From CAZGRP01 sp964527995 (lineage in GTDB: Bacteria > Zhuqueibacterota > Zhuqueibacteria > Oceanimicrobiales > CAZGRP01): a DNA stretch of 64,000 nucleotides. The stretch is from assembly GCA_964527995.1 (NCBI GenBank), contig CAZGRP010000016.1:7589-71588 (forward strand), written 5' to 3'. Under the pieces are notes generated by a model. That model was not told the DNA's origin. It made no database searches and saw nothing but the letters and a program-made list of their open reading frames with translations. How positions within the stretch are numbered: position 1 is the first letter of the stretch; every line of letters begins with the position of its first letter. Shown in pieces: positions 59,807-64,000 of this stretch. The translations under genes were made by a program, and so were the position numbers.

Positions 59807-61510
59807 ATGGCCCGAATCGTGATTGACCCTGTTACAAGGATCGAAGGTCACCTCCGCATCGAAGCGGAGGTGAAGGACGGCTCTCTGAGCGATGCCTGGG
59901 TCTCAGGCACAATGTTCAGAGGTATTGAGCTTATCTTGAAGGACCGTGACCCGAGAGATGCGTGGTATTTTGCCCAGCGCATCTGCAGCGTCTGCACTGC
60001 AGTGCACGCTCTTGCTTCCGTAAGGGCGGTGGAACACGCCCTTGGCATCACCATTCCAGAGAACGCCCAGCTCATCCGGAATCTCATGACCGCTATGCAG
60101 TTCGTCCACGACCATGTGATGCACTTCTATCATCTGCATGCACTCGATTGGGTGGATATTACCTCGGCGCTCAACGCAGATCTGAAGGAGACGTCTCAAC
60201 TGCAGGAATCCATCTCTGCCTGGCCCAAGTCGAATCCGAAATACTTTGCAGAAGTCAAAGGCAAGCTGAAGGCCTTTGTTGAATCGGGCCAGTTGGGGAT
60301 TTTCTCCAATGCCTATTGGGGACATCCGGCATACAAACTCCCGCCCGAGGCAAACCTGATGGCTGCCGCGCATTATCTTGAGGCGTTGAACTGGCAGAAA
60401 GGCGTCGCACGCTTCATTGCCATCCTCGGTGGGAGGCACCCCGTTCCCAACTTCCTCGTTGGCGGTATGGCGACCGCAATCAATCCGGACAGCGATCAGG
60501 GGATCAATGCAGACCGCCTTACTCTGATGAAGAAGCTCATTCACGAAGCCGAGGAGTTCGTCAAGAAAGCCTATTTCCCTGATTTGCTTGCCATTGCTTC
60601 GTTCTATCCGGAATGGACGAAGTGGGGAGAGGGGCTTGGCAACTTTCTGGCGTGCGGCGACTTTCCGGATCCAAGTTCGTCTGACAACCTCTGCTTTCCA
60701 GCTGGCGTTATCTGGAACAGGGCGATGGACGATGTCAGGTCGTTCGACCAAAGGAAGGTGAATGAATACGTCACCCGGTCCTGGTATACGTATGCCGCGG
60801 GTGATGGGACAACAAAACACCCGCGGGAAGGTGAAACGACTCCCCACTACACCGGTCCCGAGCCACCTTATGAGCATCTCGATGTGGATGGGAAGTACTC
60901 CTGGATCAAGGCTCCTCGGTACGAGGAAAAACCTGTTGAAGTGGGGCCACTCGCACGCATGCTTGTGGCGTACGCAAGGGGACATCATAGAACCAGAGTG
61001 CTGGTCGATGACGCCCTAAGAAAACTGGGGGCGGGAAAAGAGGCTCTGTTTTCCACACTTGGACGCACGTTAGCACGGGGCATTGAGACGATCGTTCTGG
61101 CTGAACAAATGTGGACATGGTTCAGTAAGTTGGTTGAGAATATCGGCAACGGAGACTACTCGACCGTCAATCGTGAGAAATGGGAGCCGGAGACATGGCC
61201 TGCCGAGGCGCAGGGATTGGGCCTGGTGGAGGCCCCTCGAGGCGCACTGGGTCACTGGGTGATGATCAAGGACGGAAAGATCCAACACTATCAGGCGGTG
61301 GTGCCGACAACATGGAACGCCTCTCCCAGAGATTCAAAGAAGCGCAGGGGTGCGTGCGAAGCTGCCCTTGTGGGCACGCCCATCCACGATCCTGAAAAAC
61401 CGTTGGAAGTGTTGCGTACAATCCATTCGTTTGACCCGTGTATTGCCTGCGCTGTACATCTCTATGATTCGACGAATCGAGAAGTGGCAAGAGTTCGTGT
61501 CGAGATATGA
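59807..61510 (+). CDS. hybC: [NiFe] hydrogenase large subunit (HybC-like)
   Basis: 567 residues from ATG 59807 (GAAGGTGG upstream). The L1 motif is RICSVC (Cys60, Cys63) after DPVTRIEGHLRIE, and L2 is FDPCIACAVH (Cys545, Cys548, His551), which ligate Ni and Fe. A 16-residue tail follows His551 and would be removed by the protease encoded immediately downstream. Together with HybO, this puts it among group 1 membrane-linked uptake hydrogenases. No hyp maturation genes are in the window. The stop overlaps the protease start (ATGA). Confidence 0.95.
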   Translation: MARIVIDPVTRIEGHLRIEAEVKDGSLSDAWVSGTMFRGIELILKDRDPRDAWYFAQRICSVCTAVHALASVRAVEHALGITIPENAQLIRNLMTAMQFVHDHVMHFYHLHALDWVDITSALNADLKETSQLQESISAWPKSNPKYFAEVKGKLKAFVESGQLGIFSNAYWGHPAYKLPPEANLMAAAHYLEALNWQKGVARFIAILGGRHPVPNFLVGGMATAINPDSDQGINADRLTLMKKLIHEAEEFVKKAYFPDLLAIASFYPEWTKWGEGLGNFLACGDFPDPSSSDNLCFPAGVIWNRAMDDVRSFDQRKVNEYVTRSWYTYAAGDGTTKHPREGETTPHYTGPEPPYEHLDVDGKYSWIKAPRYEEKPVEVGPLARMLVAYARGHHRTRVLVDDALRKLGAGKEALFSTLGRTLARGIETIVLAEQMWTWFSKLVENIGNGDYSTVNREKWEPETWPAEAQGLGLVEAPRGALGHWVMIKDGKIQHYQAVVPTTWNASPRDSKKRRGACEAALVGTPIHDPEKPLEVLRTIHSFDPCIACAVHLYDSTNREVARVRVEI

Positions 61511-61994
61511 GAAAGACGGTGGTTGTCGGTTTGGGAAATCTCCTTTGCCGGGATGAAGGGATTGGTGTCCACGTTCTTGAACGATTGGAGAAGGAGGGTG
61601 GATTGCCTGATGAGGTAGGTGTGATTTGCGGGGAAACGGGTGGACTCGCTCTTCTTCCTGCTCTGACCGAAGCTTCTGCCATCGTTTTCGTCGATGCGGC
61701 TGACTTCGACGGAAAGCCGGGCGACATACGAGTCTTCAGAGAGGATGGAATTCAAAAGGAGAGAAATACCCCGCTGTCCGTTCACCATGTGGGGCTGCAC
61801 GACCTTGTTTCTCTTCTTGCTCTTGAAAACCCGTTCCGCCCGGAGATTGTGGTTGTGGGCATAAAGCCGAAGGACCTTCGAGTGGGACTCGAGATTTCCT
61901 CTGAGGTGGAGGAGGCTATCCCTTGCGCTGTCATGAAGATTCGGGCGGAGGTGGAGAGACTGACTTCCGGTAGCAAGAAGAAAGGTGGCGGGTG

Positions 61995-61995
<1 letters not shown>
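61507..61995 (+). CDS. hybD: Hydrogenase maturation protease (HybD/HyaD family)
   Basis: 162 residues, full length. VVGLGNLLCRDEGIGVHVLERLE provides the nickel-ligating Glu of DEGIG, FVDAADF the Asp, and SVHHVGLHDLV the His. The enzyme cuts the C-terminal peptide of HybC after nickel insertion. ATG 61507 overlaps the hybC stop by four bases and its TGA overlaps the activator ATG, so hybC, hybD and the regulator gene are translationally linked. A basic, Gly-rich tail (SGSKKKGGG) ends the protein. Confidence 0.92.
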
Positions 61996-63344
<1,349 letters not shown>

Positions 63345-63350
63345 GCGGCG

Positions 63351-63896
63351 ATGTCTTTCCTCACCCTTGTGCCGATCTACTTCAGCGACCACAAGGCCCT
63401 CCTCGGGCCGATGGCCGTGCGCCTGGAGCGGGTTTTCCTGTTTCCGGTGCGCATCCGCCACCCATGGTTCGATCCTGAGCTTTCCTTTGATTCTTCCCGA
63501 GGCCAGTACAATTCAACCGTGCTCCTTGGCCAGCTCCTGAGTGAGCCGTCGGGCGGTGCCCCAAGAGTGCTGGGCGTCACCAGCGTCGATCTGTTTATTC
63601 CGATCCTCACCTATGTCTTCGGCGAGGCCCAGCTCGACGGTCGAGCCGCGCTGGTGTCCACCCACCGCCTGCAAAACGAGCTATACGGCCTGCCTTCTGA
63701 CCCGCAACTCCTTCTCGAACGGCTGCTGAAGGAGGCGGTCCATGAGCTCGGTCACACCTTCGGCCTGATTCACTGCCCCGCCTCCGATTGCGTCATGCAC
63801 GCCTCCACCTATGTCGAAGAGATCGACCTCAAGTCAGCGGACTTCTGCACCGCCTGTCTCCGCCTGCTCCGCGCACGGCAGCCGTCGGTGGAGTAG
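63351..63896 (+). CDS. Archaemetzincin-family zinc metalloprotease
   Basis: 181 residues. The extended zinc motif HELGHTFGLIHC (His131, His135, His141) is followed by a Met-turn-like CVMHASTYVEEIDLKSADFCTAC. Cys142, Cys147, Cys166 and Cys169 supply the second structural zinc of archaemetzincins. These are small, cytosolic, mostly archaeal proteins of unknown substrate. The ATG is six bases after the activator stop, so it is co-transcribed with the hydrogenase operon. Confidence 0.88.
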   Translation: MSFLTLVPIYFSDHKALLGPMAVRLERVFLFPVRIRHPWFDPELSFDSSRGQYNSTVLLGQLLSEPSGGAPRVLGVTSVDLFIPILTYVFGEAQLDGRAALVSTHRLQNELYGLPSDPQLLLERLLKEAVHELGHTFGLIHCPASDCVMHASTYVEEIDLKSADFCTACLRLLRARQPSVE

Positions 63897-64000
63897 GGGA
63901 GTTCGCTGCGTTGGGTGTCGGGTGTCAGAAATTGAAAGCCAGATGACGCCGGGCGCACTCCATCGCCCATCATCCGTCACCCATCTTCCATCAGCTTCCA
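63897..64000. other. Repeat-like tail of the window
   Basis: 104 bases after the metzincin gene. From about 63950 the sequence is made of CATC/CCATC units (CATCGCCCATCATCCGTCAC...) whose reverse complement resembles the ATG-rich tract at 97-122. No gene or terminator is visible. Confidence 0.4.

Overview
The window looks like a contig from an uncultured, GC-rich, Gram-negative bacterium of the FCB (Fibrobacteres-Chlorobi-Bacteroidetes) superphylum or a neighbouring candidate phylum such as KSB1, Zixibacteria or Calditrichota. Pointers are a type IX secretion (T9SS) C-terminal sorting domain, a PorV/PorQ-type barrel, an Omp85 protein beside a very large barrel-like protein, Mpl and RodZ, and a UbiA prenyltransferase of the kind discussed for ether-lipid synthesis in FCB bacteria. 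The phylum is inferred, not proven. No rRNA, tRNA, CRISPR array or transposase was seen.

Layout. 1-93 is the tail of a hydantoinase B gene, then a repeat-bearing spacer and a HAD phosphatase. 1.4-7.9 kb holds a candidate structured RNA, a terminator, a promoter and an envelope trio (NHL propeller, 1142-residue barrel-like protein, Omp85 protein). 8-13.6 kb is a tight housekeeping and envelope run (UbiA, dtd, maf, rodZ, thioredoxin-like, mpl, R3H). 13.7-16.4 kb has a methyltransferase and an amidohydrolase. 16.5-29.2 kb is a minus-strand surface-polysaccharide block: PHP hydrolase, three membrane GT2 glycosyltransferases, Wzi-like barrel, NodB deacetylase, flippase-like protein, SPASM radical SAM and GxGYxYP protein. 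29.5-34 kb has larA, an NlpC/P60 lipoprotein, an M24 peptidase and an RlmD-type methyltransferase. 34.4-46.8 kb is C3/C4 metabolism: alanine dehydrogenase-like, CoA-transferase, radical SAM, MaeB and two fumarase subunits, with a TGA-interrupted T9SS cargo gene lying between the fumarase subunits. 46.9-51.5 kb is a mixed set (DJ-1/PfpI, DUF123, URO-D family, Uma2, Cys/Met PLP enzyme).

51.5-63.9 kb is the most interesting part. After 1.5 kb that carries a small Cys-rich gene, a frameshifted ccmH fragment and a terminator, a near-consensus sigma-54 promoter (52926-52940) faces a Hyb-type [NiFe] hydrogenase operon. Its order is GcvH-like protein, HybA ferredoxin, HybB fused to a triheme cytochrome c domain, second GcvH-like protein, heme-motif histidine kinase, HybO, HybC, HybD protease, NtrC-type activator, archaemetzincin. 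The GcvH-like proteins lack the lipoyl lysine and the kinase carries haem c motifs in its periplasmic loop. I read this as a self-contained module in which a redox or hydrogen signal sensed through c-type haem drives sigma-54 transcription of a hydrogenase with its own cytochrome outlet. The structural hydrogenase genes look less GC-rich than their flanks, so the operon may be a mosaic.
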